Of a stretch of 64,000 nucleotides of DNA, positions 52,120-61,749 are shown piece after piece. Made by a program: the position numbers and the translations under genes. How positions within the stretch are numbered: the first letter of the stretch is position 1; every line of letters begins with the position of its first letter. The notes beneath the pieces are model-generated. The model did not search any database. It saw only the letters and a program-made list of their open reading frames with translations, and had not been told where the DNA came from. Source of the DNA: Thermoanaerobaculia bacterium (lineage in GTDB: Bacteria; Acidobacteriota; Thermoanaerobaculia; Multivoradales; J023); contig JAUIJL010000001.1 in assembly GCA_030431255.1 (NCBI GenBank), positions 186,001 through 250,000 of the forward strand, read 5' to 3'.

Positions 52120-55100
52120 ACATTAACTCGCTGATTTTTTTGATAATTGTTTTGTTGGTCCCTGAATCAGGAGCAGGCTCAACGACGGCGGTGTTAGAGA
52201 ATATTGGTGCATCTCAAGATGAACGCTTAGAACAACTTGGAATGAGGCCAGACTGTTTCGAAGAGGTGTTTTTCGAACGGTTCTCGCTACTAGAGGCTAG
52301 TCCGGAAATAGCCCTCGGAGTCTATGAGCAGCGAGTTGATGGCAAAGAAGCAGTGGTCGATACCCAACATGTAGTGCTTTTAGGAAGTCCAATTGGCGGA
52401 CATCTTTCACCATGGATGGCACAGATGCCTTTCGGGCCCTGTCTTCGAAATAAAGAGAAGATCGAGCCAGCCAGGAGGTGCCTAGATAAGACCAGATGCC
52501 TACAACTGTGGAAGCCGTCTTTGGGGGACAAGGACGTACTGGAGTCGGTTCAGATAAGGTTTGAGCGCCGTCCGTTGACGCTCTCAGAGAGTTGGCGGTA
52601 CTCGGAGCTGCCTCCACTTTCTGAGACTACGTTTCGGGAGATTTTACCGGGAAACGCAGCAACAGCTGAGTCTAGTTGGCCTGCTGTGTTGTTTTCGAAT
52701 TCAGAGGATACTTGCTCACACGGAGTTTTCTTCGCCTCTGCTCAGCGAGCCAAGGAAGGGCTTCTTTGGTCCCTTGAGCCGCTGATTGGAGTGGAGGTTG
52801 AGGAAGTTGGTGCTCTGGCTGAAGAAGTCTTTTGCATGAGTATTGGGCGATCGAACACAGACGATCATTGTGTCTTCCTAGAAAACCAGTTCGTGATCGT
52901 TCAAGCACAAGATGCTGACGAGGACGAAATTGAGGGGATCGAACGGTGTTTTGACAGTGAAGCTAAAGAATCTTGGGTGTTCGAGCTTGAGAATCAAAGA
53001 CGAGATTCTGGCGAAAGGATAGTTGCAGCAAACATCTTTGCCAATGCGAATCGCGCTGTGGTGGGATTCGCTAGAATCTTTCCTTGGCTTCCCAACTTGT
53101 TGGATACGGTTCGACTGAGTCAAAGGAATGACGATGATTGCAAGGCCAAGTGGTCTTCTAATCGGATTGTGCTGCCTTTCGCTTGTGATCAGAGTGGCTT
53201 TCTGCCCAAGGGTCTCTGTCCTGAAGTAGTGACCCACGAGCTCGGACATGAATTGACCCATCAATTGCTGAGACTGACGACTGGCTTTGGAATAAAGGGT
53301 AGAAAGGTGCTTTGGGAGGCTCTGGCCGACTATTTCGCAGTGAGCTTAGACCATTCACTTGCTGGCGTCTACGGAGTTTATTGCGGTGAAGATCTTCGTT
53401 CAATCCAGGAAGGTCTTTGGAAGCCTTCCTTGAAAAGGCCGACCAGTTTTTTGTTGGATCGGACCGCAGATGATCGCGCAAGCAAGAGTCTTCTCATATC
53501 TGGTGCTCTTTTCGATATCGCGCCAGCTCTAGATCTTTCAATTCCTCTTGAGGCTCGACGTCGGATCGTCGACCGGCTGGCTGTTTTGAGCCTGATGTTT
53601 GGAGGACATGACTGGCAAGACTTCATGCAGAGATTCGTAGAGCTGGCCGAGCTACTGATACCTGATCAAGTCGACGAGATATGTTCCACCCTCTGGGGGT
53701 ATGAACACGAAGTGCCAGTTTTAGCTTGTAGCGGAAGGACTGAAGTTGCAATTTTTGATATCGAGCGGGTTGATATCAACCCGCTTCGAGTTGATGGATT
53801 TCTCGCCCAGGGCAAGAACAAAAAATGTGATCCACCGGTTGTAACCGCAGGGAACCATCGATCTCATCTTGTTCGAGACGTCTGGTCACTTCAGGCTCAT
53901 TTCGAAGCCATCGCCTCAAATCTTTCTGGCGGGATGAAGGGTTCGATCGAGATCAATTGTCCGGGGTTCCCTAAAACGCGAAGACAGCCTTTCACGGTGA
54001 GAACAGCCGATGTGTCAAGCCCGATGGATAAATCTTACCTTTTGAGGGCTCCCGCGACAGAGGTCAAAGTCAATGTCAGATCTGGGGACTCTAGAGTCCT
54101 ACAAATCGCAGCAAGAGACTCCAGTGGAGGGTTGACACTGATCACCACGAGCGATCCGAATGCCAATGCTTCTCGAAAGAGCTCAGTTTCGTATCCTCCA
54201 GAACGAATCCAAACCAAAGAATGGAGACTGGAAGACGATCGACTCATAGGTGTTGGCCTCCAGAATGAGGAATTGCAGTTCGATATGGACAACGGCGAGC
54301 TCTTGCCGCTCGTTCCTGAGCCGGATATCTCGTTGATCCTGGATGGCTGGAATTTTGAGCCATCGGATATGCTCGATCACCCCTTCCAGCCATGGATGAC
54401 TCCATCCATTCCTGGTCATCAGCTAGACCCATTGATCAACCCTGTCCCATGGCGAGAACACCTTGAGGTTTTTCGAGGTCGCTTTGACTTCGGACTGGCT
54501 GAGCCGATCACTGTCATGCAGTCCAGGTTTGAGATGGTGACTTCACTGGCCGAAGCCAAACAAAGACTGAGCTCCGACCTCGAGAGCACCGACGAGTGCG
54601 ACTATGACCGGGAAATAGCGAATCCTCCAGGTTTGATCTGGAACTATGGCCATGAAGATGAATACACGCTGCTCTTTTTCGATTCGAAGTGCCGAGTTCC
54701 ACCAAGCTGTCTGGTTGGGCCAGATGATCTGAAGGCTGCTCTGACTTGCGATGGCTTTCTAAAGGTATTCAGGAACGGTGAAGAACCATTGATTGACTAT
54801 GCTCCGCAGCGATATGAACGGGTTTTGATGCCAGAAGCTTTGGCAAGCGTGGACGTAGATGGAGACTGCGAACCCGAGCTTGTAGTTGGGCCAGTTGCTC
54901 TCGGAATTGGTGCTGGGGCTCAAAGTGAGGTCCGGGCGCTTGAATGGACAGGGAACGCGCCGGTCGAGGGGCAATGGCCAATCTTGACCGAGCTGATGCC
55001 AACGGTTCCTCCAGTGTTTGAGAATTTCGATAACGACCAATGTCCTGAGGTGATTCTGGCTGGGACAGAGGCCGAAGTCTGGAAGCCGAGTCAGTGTCTC

Positions 55101-55127
55101 TCACAAGTCGAATGTGGTGAGCAGTAA
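52116..55127 (+). CDS. Secreted thermolysin-like metalloprotease with FG-GAP-like tail
   Basis: A 1003-residue protein. TTG 52116 has GGAG seven bases upstream and overlaps the preceding stop; the frame back to 52011 lies inside that gene. A signal peptide follows (LIFLIIVLLVPESGAG). The zinc site is HELGH (H374, E375, H378) with the third ligand E401 in WEALADYFAVS, 23 residues on; E401-x3-D405 matches the gluzincin (M4-like) pattern, so it should be a zinc endopeptidase. About 340 residues before the catalytic part may be a propeptide. The C-terminal 120 residues contain SVDVDGDCEPELVVG and FDNDQCPEVIL, degenerate FG-GAP calcium loops. GC is low (28 of 60 in one line I counted). It converges on the CHAT gene with five bases between. 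Confidence 0.85.
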   Translation: MNINSLIFLIIVLLVPESGAGSTTAVLENIGASQDERLEQLGMRPDCFEEVFFERFSLLEASPEIALGVYEQRVDGKEAVVDTQHVVLLGSPIGGHLSPWMAQMPFGPCLRNKEKIEPARRCLDKTRCLQLWKPSLGDKDVLESVQIRFERRPLTLSESWRYSELPPLSETTFREILPGNAATAESSWPAVLFSNSEDTCSHGVFFASAQRAKEGLLWSLEPLIGVEVEEVGALAEEVFCMSIGRSNTDDHCVFLENQFVIVQAQDADEDEIEGIERCFDSEAKESWVFELENQRRDSGERIVAANIFANANRAVVGFARIFPWLPNLLDTVRLSQRNDDDCKAKWSSNRIVLPFACDQSGFLPKGLCPEVVTHELGHELTHQLLRLTTGFGIKGRKVLWEALADYFAVSLDHSLAGVYGVYCGEDLRSIQEGLWKPSLKRPTSFLLDRTADDRASKSLLISGALFDIAPALDLSIPLEARRRIVDRLAVLSLMFGGHDWQDFMQRFVELAELLIPDQVDEICSTLWGYEHEVPVLACSGRTEVAIFDIERVDINPLRVDGFLAQGKNKKCDPPVVTAGNHRSHLVRDVWSLQAHFEAIASNLSGGMKGSIEINCPGFPKTRRQPFTVRTADVSSPMDKSYLLRAPATEVKVNVRSGDSRVLQIAARDSSGGLTLITTSDPNANASRKSSVSYPPERIQTKEWRLEDDRLIGVGLQNEELQFDMDNGELLPLVPEPDISLILDGWNFEPSDMLDHPFQPWMTPSIPGHQLDPLINPVPWREHLEVFRGRFDFGLAEPITVMQSRFEMVTSLAEAKQRLSSDLESTDECDYDREIANPPGLIWNYGHEDEYTLLFFDSKCRVPPSCLVGPDDLKAALTCDGFLKVFRNGEEPLIDYAPQRYERVLMPEALASVDVDGDCEPELVVGPVALGIGAGAQSEVRALEWTGNAPVEGQWPILTELMPTVPPVFENFDNDQCPEVILAGTEAEVWKPSQCLSQVECGEQ

Positions 55128-55132
55128 TTAAC

Positions 55133-58096
55133 TTATTGAAACACGACCAAAGGGGCCCAATCCCCGGGATGCCGGAATCGATGCCTCAGCTGGGCCGCCC
55201 GTAGGGCCTCACTTGGGGGTTCCCCTTGGTCTAGCCGGCGGTGAAACGTGACGGCGAGCTCGGGGGCGATTTCATCGTTCAGCGGCCAAAGGCTGAGCAC
55301 GGTGGTCCCGACGCCCGCGGCCACGAAGGCGTGGGCCAAGCTTGCGAAGCCTTGGCCAGTCGGAGGGAGCCCCCGTCCAGAATCGCAGGCTGAGAAGTAG
55401 AGAAGTCGACGGGGTCCCGACGCAGGCGGCTGAAGTATTTGGCTCAAGGTGAGCTCTTGGTGTTCCGGTCTGCTCAATGGCAGGACTGAGTCGAGCGGGG
55501 AGCGGGTGTTGACGATGAAGTGACCTGCGATGTGTACCCCGTCGGTGCGGTTCAGTCTGGCGGCCAGATCGGACGTATGGGTCGGATTGATCAGCAGGTC
55601 CGACGTGCCGTACATGCTCGCTACCTGGTGAGCCTCTGGGTCGGCGAAAGGTAGAGGACGTAGATCACCTCCAGGGTTGGAGATGCCGACCACAAGCATT
55701 TGCTGAGGGTGCCGGCTGGACGATGAAGTTTGTAGATCAGTGGCGTACTGAACCGCCAGGTGATCGATGAGCAGGGAATCCTCGGAATCTACGGGCAGCA
55801 GGTGAAACGGCAATCCGGCGAGCTTGCTGTCGGCGACTACGGTCAAAGGAAAGCTGAGGTCGATCTGATCGATCACCGGCGCGAGGAGGAGGTCTGCTAG
55901 TTGTCTGGCTGTGGCCATCCATCGCCGTTCGTCGGCGCGGTATTGCAACTGCAAGAGCAGTCGATCACGGAGCTCCGACAAACGAGTGTTTGAGACGACC
56001 TGTTGGCTCATAGTCAAGATTCCCTGGTTTTCCAGCAAAAGCACGACTTTGTTGGGCAGCACGAAGGTCGTCAATCGTTGAAGCGGTGCGTTGCGGTGCC
56101 TTTGGGGTTTTTGCCCGGTAAAAGAGCCGGTGCCGCCAGCGAGGACTTTGGAGACGATCCTAAACAACTCTTCCGGTTTCAGATGATCGGCTGCGAGGTC
56201 GACCCACTCCTCCAGCAGCGGCCGGGCCGAAGCTGTGAGAGCCGATGCGTTGGCCCAGCCGCCAGCAGCTCGGACCTGCTCTTGAAGCGCGGAAAATGCT
56301 TCTTCTAGGGATTTGAAAGCAGCATCAAGGTCTCCTTCGCGCCGGGACAGGCGAGCTAGCTGAAGCTGGGCAAGCAAGATGCGGTGGTCGTAATCACTGG
56401 CTTGATAGGCCTCAACAAGCTTTTCGAGCACGATACGGGCTGCTGGACCGCGGGTGACTCGACCCTCCAGGAGTAGCAGATCGTCTTTCAACATGCCCGC
56501 GATTGCGGGATCGATATCTTCCTCGGCCAACCGTTTTTGGGCCGTTTCGAGGTCAGCCCTCGCAGCTTCGAGCCATCCAAGGTCGCTGAGCAGCTCACCT
56601 CGCGTCCTCAGGGATGAAATCTCTGGGACTGGACCGAGGGTTCCGGACAATTCAACCCCAAGGTCATGGAACGCTCGGGCGACGCGGTTCAAATTCCGTT
56701 CCCGCGCCAGCCCTGCAAGGGCTCTGCAGGTCATCACGCGAAGAAGAATCGGACGCCGGCGATCCTTCAAAACCCTGGTCGCATGGCGCCAGACCTGATC
56801 TTCCCTGCCAACTACTTTGAGCAAATCAATGCGAAGCCCGGCGATGGCGTGGTTGAGCATGGGTGAGTGGGTCTGCTCCGCTGCCTGTTGTGCTCGGTCC
56901 AACCGGTCTAAGGCTTCTCCGATCCGACCTCGAATCTGGGCAATCAAGGCAAGGAGGCGATGCGCCTCGCCGGCGAGGCCGTGGAAATCCGCAGACGAAG
57001 ATTCATTCGCTAGTTCTTCGAGTTGGTGGACCGCTTTTTCATAGTCGAGGGCTTGGTAGTGGAGGATGGCTTCGAGCCGAAGACCGGCAAGCTTTAGCGG
57101 GGGCGGAGGTTTCAGACTTTCCAGTGCAGCGAGGCGTGGCTTCACCTCTTCGACCGAAAGGCCGTAAAGTGATCTTTCTGCCTCTCTGTAGGCCATCCAA
57201 AGACGAGCTGTTTGGTTGGGATGCTCAGCCGCCTCCGTCAGCAGATCCAGGTAGTAGCGGTCGTTTTGATTTGCCAGGCACTCCGTAGCTTTTGCTAATG
57301 GCATCCAGGATTCATGACTGAGATCTTTGGACCAGGTGTCGAGTGCAGCGCCGATTTCGGCTTCCACGAGGCAAGGGGACGGCCGAGGTCCCGAGCCATT
57401 TTCGGCCAAGGCCGGACCTAGATTCGCCAGCCAGGGGTCATACTTGGACCTTTCCGGTATCGAGGCTCCAAAGAGCAACGCCGCTAGCAGAGCGTTGTGG
57501 TGTGCGGTTTCGTTGTCGGGAGAGAGCTCCAAAGCGTGGAGCGCGTGCTCCCATGCGAACGCCGCTTCCAGTGGATCTTGAAGGTTCTGGGCGCGGACCC
57601 AGTGTGCTGCTGCGAGGTCGCTGAGGATTTGGGCTCGACGGCTCGGACTATCTTCCCGATCTAGGGCTTCTTGGAGCTGTGGGACCACCGGTTTCACTAA
57701 TCCTTCCGCGCCCTTGTTGAAGCCTAAGAACAACCTACCCACAGCAGCCCCGTGTAGCCGGTCTCCGGCGGTCTCCGGCTGTGGGTTGCTTTCAAGTTGA
57801 GCGACGAGCCTCTTGAGCGTCGCCGTTTGCCTTGGATTTAGACAAGGCCCGCAATGGCCTGAGGGAATCAGGTCAGCCGAGGTCGAGCATGGGAGGGGGT
57901 CGGTGAGGCCGTCAACTCGGGGTTGTAGGCAGCGGATCCCTTCCAGCTCTGCCAAGACAGCTGCTCGCGTTGGCGGTTCAGAAAAGCCGCAGCTCAAGAG
58001 AGACAAGACCAAGAGAAAACCAGCCAAGACAGCTCCGATCCTGACGCTGTCCTGTTTGCCGGCAATTAGGCCGTACGCATTGCTCATTGTGATCAC
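55133..58096 (-). CDS. TPR-CHAT caspase-like protease, lipoprotein-anchored
   Basis: A 987-residue protein from GTG 58096 (ATG 58087 is also possible). The N-terminus is a lipoprotein signal (LLVLSLLSC, candidate Cys36), so the protein should be periplasmic or surface-exposed. A Cys-containing segment (CLQPRVDG, CSTSAD, GHCGPCL) precedes TPR-like helices from about 130 to 650. The CHAT domain (about 720-987) has the catalytic dyad His859 (VHIAGHF) and Cys904 (YFSACDSG), plus LSLWPLNDEIAPEL and WAPLVVF. CHAT proteases cleave partner proteins when the TPR part senses a signal; most known ones are cytoplasmic. GC is intermediate (32 of 60 in one line). Its convergent neighbour is a secreted metalloprotease. 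Confidence 0.88.
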   Translation of the reverse strand: MITMSNAYGLIAGKQDSVRIGAVLAGFLLVLSLLSCGFSEPPTRAAVLAELEGIRCLQPRVDGLTDPLPCSTSADLIPSGHCGPCLNPRQTATLKRLVAQLESNPQPETAGDRLHGAAVGRLFLGFNKGAEGLVKPVVPQLQEALDREDSPSRRAQILSDLAAAHWVRAQNLQDPLEAAFAWEHALHALELSPDNETAHHNALLAALLFGASIPERSKYDPWLANLGPALAENGSGPRPSPCLVEAEIGAALDTWSKDLSHESWMPLAKATECLANQNDRYYLDLLTEAAEHPNQTARLWMAYREAERSLYGLSVEEVKPRLAALESLKPPPPLKLAGLRLEAILHYQALDYEKAVHQLEELANESSSADFHGLAGEAHRLLALIAQIRGRIGEALDRLDRAQQAAEQTHSPMLNHAIAGLRIDLLKVVGREDQVWRHATRVLKDRRRPILLRVMTCRALAGLARERNLNRVARAFHDLGVELSGTLGPVPEISSLRTRGELLSDLGWLEAARADLETAQKRLAEEDIDPAIAGMLKDDLLLLEGRVTRGPAARIVLEKLVEAYQASDYDHRILLAQLQLARLSRREGDLDAAFKSLEEAFSALQEQVRAAGGWANASALTASARPLLEEWVDLAADHLKPEELFRIVSKVLAGGTGSFTGQKPQRHRNAPLQRLTTFVLPNKVVLLLENQGILTMSQQVVSNTRLSELRDRLLLQLQYRADERRWMATARQLADLLLAPVIDQIDLSFPLTVVADSKLAGLPFHLLPVDSEDSLLIDHLAVQYATDLQTSSSSRHPQQMLVVGISNPGGDLRPLPFADPEAHQVASMYGTSDLLINPTHTSDLAARLNRTDGVHIAGHFIVNTRSPLDSVLPLSRPEHQELTLSQILQPPASGPRRLLYFSACDSGRGLPPTGQGFASLAHAFVAAGVGTTVLSLWPLNDEIAPELAVTFHRRLDQGEPPSEALRAAQLRHRFRHPGDWAPLVVFQ

Positions 58097-58293
58097 GGCG
58101 CTAGGTTACCGCAGGGTTTCGCGAGTCCCTAGAACTTGAAACAGTCCCTCGAAAGCTGCGCGGCTCAAACAAAAAACCAATCCTCTGGCGGGATCTCCGA
58201 CGACTTCCCGTACCGACCCACAAGCGGGCCGAAATCGGCCCGTGACCCACAACTCGCTAGACAACAAGCACTACACCCAGAGGGTTTTTCAAC

Positions 58294-59625
58294 ATGCTTC
58301 ACACCTGCAAGAAATCAGGCTTCGCGCTCTTTTTCGTTCTGACTTGTATGGCTTTCATGCTCACCGGTCCCATCTTCGCCGTCGACGCCAGTGACGAGAT
58401 CGATGCGGATTGGGATCCGGATATGTCGAGCTACAAGCCGGCACCCAACAACTGGCCGCTTTGCGGTGACATCCTCAATTCGAGCACGACTTGGTCCGAG
58501 GGGCAGGCTTGCACCTCGAAGGCGGCGGATCGGGTGGTTTCGACCTATGGGCCGCGGCCCCAGAGCGGGGATTTCGATTTCCACCGTGGCATTGATTTGC
58601 GCACCACGGATATGGAGCTGGACAACGACGATCTCGAGGATCCGGTGGACCCGAGCAATCCTTGTGACCACGATTGCATTCCCCACACGAGCCCGGTGTT
58701 CGCCATTGCAGACGGTGAGGTGGACGAGATCGAATTCAAGTGCAAGAGCGGGGTGTCCGACGGCTTTCGGGTGGTGTTGGTCCACGAATACGACGACGGA
58801 AGCGAGGAATATGAGTGGTACACCCGTTACGTCCACCTTTCGAGTGTCGCGATTCTGGATTCGAGCATCACGACGCCCACCTGCACCGGTGGCAGCCAGA
58901 GCTGGGAGTGGGAGCCGAGCATCACTGTGAGCGCCGGCCAGCACATCGGTTATACCGGCAAGTCCACGTCGAATAATCACCATCTGCACTTTGAGGTGCG
59001 CAAAGACAGCTCCTGGTCGCGTCACGCGGTGCATCCCCAGCGGATCATGCCGTCGTTGCCGTCGGTCAGCTCGAGCACGGTGGAGTTTTCGAGCTTCGGT
59101 AGCGGTCAGCCGGAGGTGGAGGTCGACGGGGGTTTGGTGGACATCGTGCGGGTGGAGCTGGAGCAAGCGACCTGCGACGACGTCGCCGGCACGCTGGTGT
59201 GCAGCGATTTCGAGGCGATCTCCGATGGTCAAAATGCCGATGGTTATTTAGAGGATCCGCCGTTTTTCGATTACGAGCGCAGCAACTATCAGTTCTCCCA
59301 CCGCGGGGGCAGTGTGTGGACGAATACCAGCGGTTTCGCATATTGCCCGCACAGCGGCGACCACGGCAGCAGCTACGACAGTGATCTGCATCTGACGGAG
59401 GACGATACGTACGTCCACACCTTCAACGGCACCCGGATCGAGGTCTTCGGCGGGGTCACGCCCTATGAGCGTCTGTTCCGATTCGACGAGCTGACCTTGC
59501 CTTGGGAGGCCGGTCACGATTACACCTGTCTGCGTCCGGTGGCTGAGACCGCGGGCAACGGCACGTTGACCGGCGACATGATGTGTCGGTCTTACGACGG
59601 CGGTCCGTTCGAGACATTGCCTTGA
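58294..59625 (+). CDS. Secreted M23-family (LytM-like) peptidase
   Basis: A 443-residue protein with a signal peptide (about 8-29: SGFALFFVLTCMAFMLTG). The M23 fold at about 80-260 has the zinc ligands H97 and D101 (FHRGIDL) and H232 (HHLHFEV), with H230 and H181 (RYVHLS) as the active-site histidines. Surrounding strands VFAIADGEVDEIEF and VSAGQHIGYTGKS are typical. Such enzymes cut peptidoglycan cross-bridges or, if degenerate, only bind; here the ligands look intact. An acidic insertion (TTDMELDNDDLEDPVDP) lies after D101, and cysteine pairs (PCDHDC) suggest disulfides. The C-terminal 180 residues are beta-rich and unassigned. A strong terminator follows. Confidence 0.9.
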   Translation: MLHTCKKSGFALFFVLTCMAFMLTGPIFAVDASDEIDADWDPDMSSYKPAPNNWPLCGDILNSSTTWSEGQACTSKAADRVVSTYGPRPQSGDFDFHRGIDLRTTDMELDNDDLEDPVDPSNPCDHDCIPHTSPVFAIADGEVDEIEFKCKSGVSDGFRVVLVHEYDDGSEEYEWYTRYVHLSSVAILDSSITTPTCTGGSQSWEWEPSITVSAGQHIGYTGKSTSNNHHLHFEVRKDSSWSRHAVHPQRIMPSLPSVSSSTVEFSSFGSGQPEVEVDGGLVDIVRVELEQATCDDVAGTLVCSDFEAISDGQNADGYLEDPPFFDYERSNYQFSHRGGSVWTNTSGFAYCPHSGDHGSSYDSDLHLTEDDTYVHTFNGTRIEVFGGVTPYERLFRFDELTLPWEAGHDYTCLRPVAETAGNGTLTGDMMCRSYDGGPFETLP

Positions 59626-59662
59626 CCAGCTTCCCCTAGAAGTCCCTTCCTGCCGATAAGAC

Positions 59663-59699
59663 AAAGGGGCCGCGGTCGCGCTTCGACCGCGGCCCCTTT
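59663..59699 (+). terminator. Rho-independent terminator after the M23 gene
   Basis: A 16-base-pair perfect stem (AAAGGGGCCGCGGTCG with CGACCGCGGCCCCTTT) around a five-base loop at 59679-59683. The T-run is short, but the stem is very strong. Confidence 0.85.
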
Positions 59700-59786
59700 C
59701 GTGTCCGGCCCTCCCAGGTTCGCCGTTGGGGCGATATCTCTTCCTTTGCACTAGGTCTTCTTTTTCTGACGGGCGTCCCGGGAATG

Positions 59787-59834
59787 TCTTCGGCCCCGCA
59801 TTTCTTCGGCCCTGCATTTCTTCGACCGTGCTCT
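59787..59834. repeat. 16-base tandem repeat in the gap before the beta-helix gene
   Basis: TCTTCGGCCCCGCATT at 59787 and TCTTCGGCCCTGCATT at 59803 are followed by a decayed third unit from 59819. They lie in the 346-base gap 59626-59971, which otherwise holds only the terminator and the AGGAG of the next gene. Confidence 0.75.
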
Positions 59835-59971
59835 TTCGAGCCCCAGAGCTTCCGCGAAGATCGGGTCGAGATATTCTCGATACGTTCATCTGTATTTGGC
59901 CAAATCATGATGAAATGGCGGCTCTTGTGGATCATGGATCATGGAGTCCGTTCACCGTAAAGGAGCCGTCG

Positions 59972-61606
59972 GTGAGAATGAGATGTTGTTTTTCGAGCAA
60001 TTGGCCGTCGAAGCTTGGATTTTTGTTCGTCTGGATCGTCGTGGCGGGATCCCCTGTGGATGCCGGCACCTTGGAGACTTTGACGTTGCCGGAGCCTGCG
60101 CCGGGGGGCGGGATCTACTACGGCGACGTCCAGGCGTCCTTCCCGGGTGTGAATTGGCAGACCTTGGATCGGCTGTACCTGCCGGCCGGCCATTGGGGTG
60201 CGTTGCTGCTGGGCAACTTGCCGGATCGCAGCTCGGACCGACCCCTGGTGATCACCAACTCCGGTGGTCAAGCCAAATTCGGCGGCTTGGGTCATGCGAG
60301 CCACGCGATTCTCTTGCTCGGAGGCTCGAATTGGACCTTGACGGGGCGATGGGACGGGACCGAGCAGATCGGCGACGCCGATTTCCGTGGACATGCCGCG
60401 GGTTATGCCCACAGCTCGGGCACCTACGGCATCTTCATCGACGATGCCTTCGAATCCACCGGAGACTCGGGCATCGCGATCGGCGGGGGAGCGACCGATT
60501 TTGAGATCGAATTCGTCGAGATCACGCGGGTGGGTTTTGCCGGGGCGTTGGTCAAAACCGACAACCAAGGCGATGCCCACATGTCGAATGTGAGCTTCCA
60601 CGATAATTACGTGCACGACACCGGCAGCGAGGGGTTGTATTTTGGCAGCACCCAAAGCCCTCCCCAGCATAAATTTCCCAATTTGAAGATTTACAACAAC
60701 CGGATCGTGCGCACCGGCACCGAGGCGGTTCAGCTCGGGCAGGTGGGCCGGGGCAGCGAGATCCACCACAACGTGTTTTTCCTCGGTGCTCTGAGCTGGA
60801 AAAATCCGTTCGGTCCTTTTCAAGACAACGGCGGTCAGCTGGGGGTTCGCGAAGGGGAGGTGTCGATTCACCACAACCTTTTCATCGGCGGTGCCGCGAC
60901 CTTCTTCCAATTCTTTCCCCAGCCGCGGGACGGCGATACCCACCTGCCGGGGGACACGGTGTCCGTGGACCACAATTACTTCTCCCACTCGCGAAACTTC
61001 GGCTCCTACATCCACGCCCAAAGCGACTTGATCACCCAATACATCTTTGCCGACAACTGGATTCGGGAAATCAACTTCCACTACGACGAGCTGGATGCCG
61101 GGGCGAGCGACAACAACGCCGTGTTCAGGACCTTCAACAACGACAGCCCTATGAGCTTCACCGACAACACTTGGTCGGGGCCGCAGGTCTTGCTGCAAGC
61201 GAGCGGCTCCAACGCGGTGGAGACGGGCAGCGTGCACATGGCGGAGATCACGCCCGTGCGGTTCATGGACTCGGGTTTTCCGGCGGATTTCGACTATCAC
61301 CGCATCGAGAATTGGACCGACGTCGACATCGATGGGGATCCGGTCACCTATGCCACGGGCGATTACGTCTTCGACAACGATCAACCCGGCGGCGGAACCC
61401 TCTATCAGGCGTTGAGCTCGAATACGGATAAAGCCCCGGCGGATCACCCGGAGATCTGGCAAGCCATGCCGGCTCCGGCCGACGATTTGCGCCTGCACCC
61501 CCTATCACCGTTCCAGGGCTTCGGCCTGCTCGACACCGCCGAGGCGATTTTTGTCGACGGCTTCGAGAGCGGAGATACCGGCGTTTGGGGCTCGGTGAGT
61601 CCTTAG
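59972..61606 (+). CDS. Secreted right-handed beta-helix protein with FVDGFESGD tag
   Basis: About 544 residues from GTG 59972, which has AGGAG six bases upstream; the frame to 59726 is non-homologous lead. A signal peptide follows (KLGFLFVWIVVAGSPVDA). Residues about 45-400 show repeated short strands with stacked Asn/His (FEIEFVEITRVGF, NLKIYNNRIVRTGTEAV, EIHHNVFFLG, SIHHNLFIGG, VSVDHNYFSHS; unit N-x-x-HHN-x-F), the parallel beta-helix of pectate-lyase-like proteins. No lyase catalytic set is obvious. The last 20 residues read IFVDGFESGDTGVW, a tag shared with the next gene's product and likely a cell-surface sorting or anchoring signal. Confidence 0.85.
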   Translation: MRMRCCFSSNWPSKLGFLFVWIVVAGSPVDAGTLETLTLPEPAPGGGIYYGDVQASFPGVNWQTLDRLYLPAGHWGALLLGNLPDRSSDRPLVITNSGGQAKFGGLGHASHAILLLGGSNWTLTGRWDGTEQIGDADFRGHAAGYAHSSGTYGIFIDDAFESTGDSGIAIGGGATDFEIEFVEITRVGFAGALVKTDNQGDAHMSNVSFHDNYVHDTGSEGLYFGSTQSPPQHKFPNLKIYNNRIVRTGTEAVQLGQVGRGSEIHHNVFFLGALSWKNPFGPFQDNGGQLGVREGEVSIHHNLFIGGAATFFQFFPQPRDGDTHLPGDTVSVDHNYFSHSRNFGSYIHAQSDLITQYIFADNWIREINFHYDELDAGASDNNAVFRTFNNDSPMSFTDNTWSGPQVLLQASGSNAVETGSVHMAEITPVRFMDSGFPADFDYHRIENWTDVDIDGDPVTYATGDYVFDNDQPGGGTLYQALSSNTDKAPADHPEIWQAMPAPADDLRLHPLSPFQGFGLLDTAEAIFVDGFESGDTGVWGSVSP

Positions 61607-61749
61607 GGTTCTGGTCGGCCCGGGTCTCGAAGCCGGACCTCTCCAAAGGCTGACTTTTTCGGGGCTGAGCCCGCCGGGGGATGTTTAGCGCGTTTCCTCC
61701 TTATCTACCCATGCGCTGTCCAACGGATAGTGCCACCCAAGGAGGAAAC

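Noticed and set aside
50774-58096. Gasdermin or CRISPR-linked partner of the CHAT protease
   Set aside because: I looked at all neighbouring frames for a small gasdermin-like protein or cas gene and saw none; the neighbours are a metalloprotease, a lipoprotein and an M23 peptidase.
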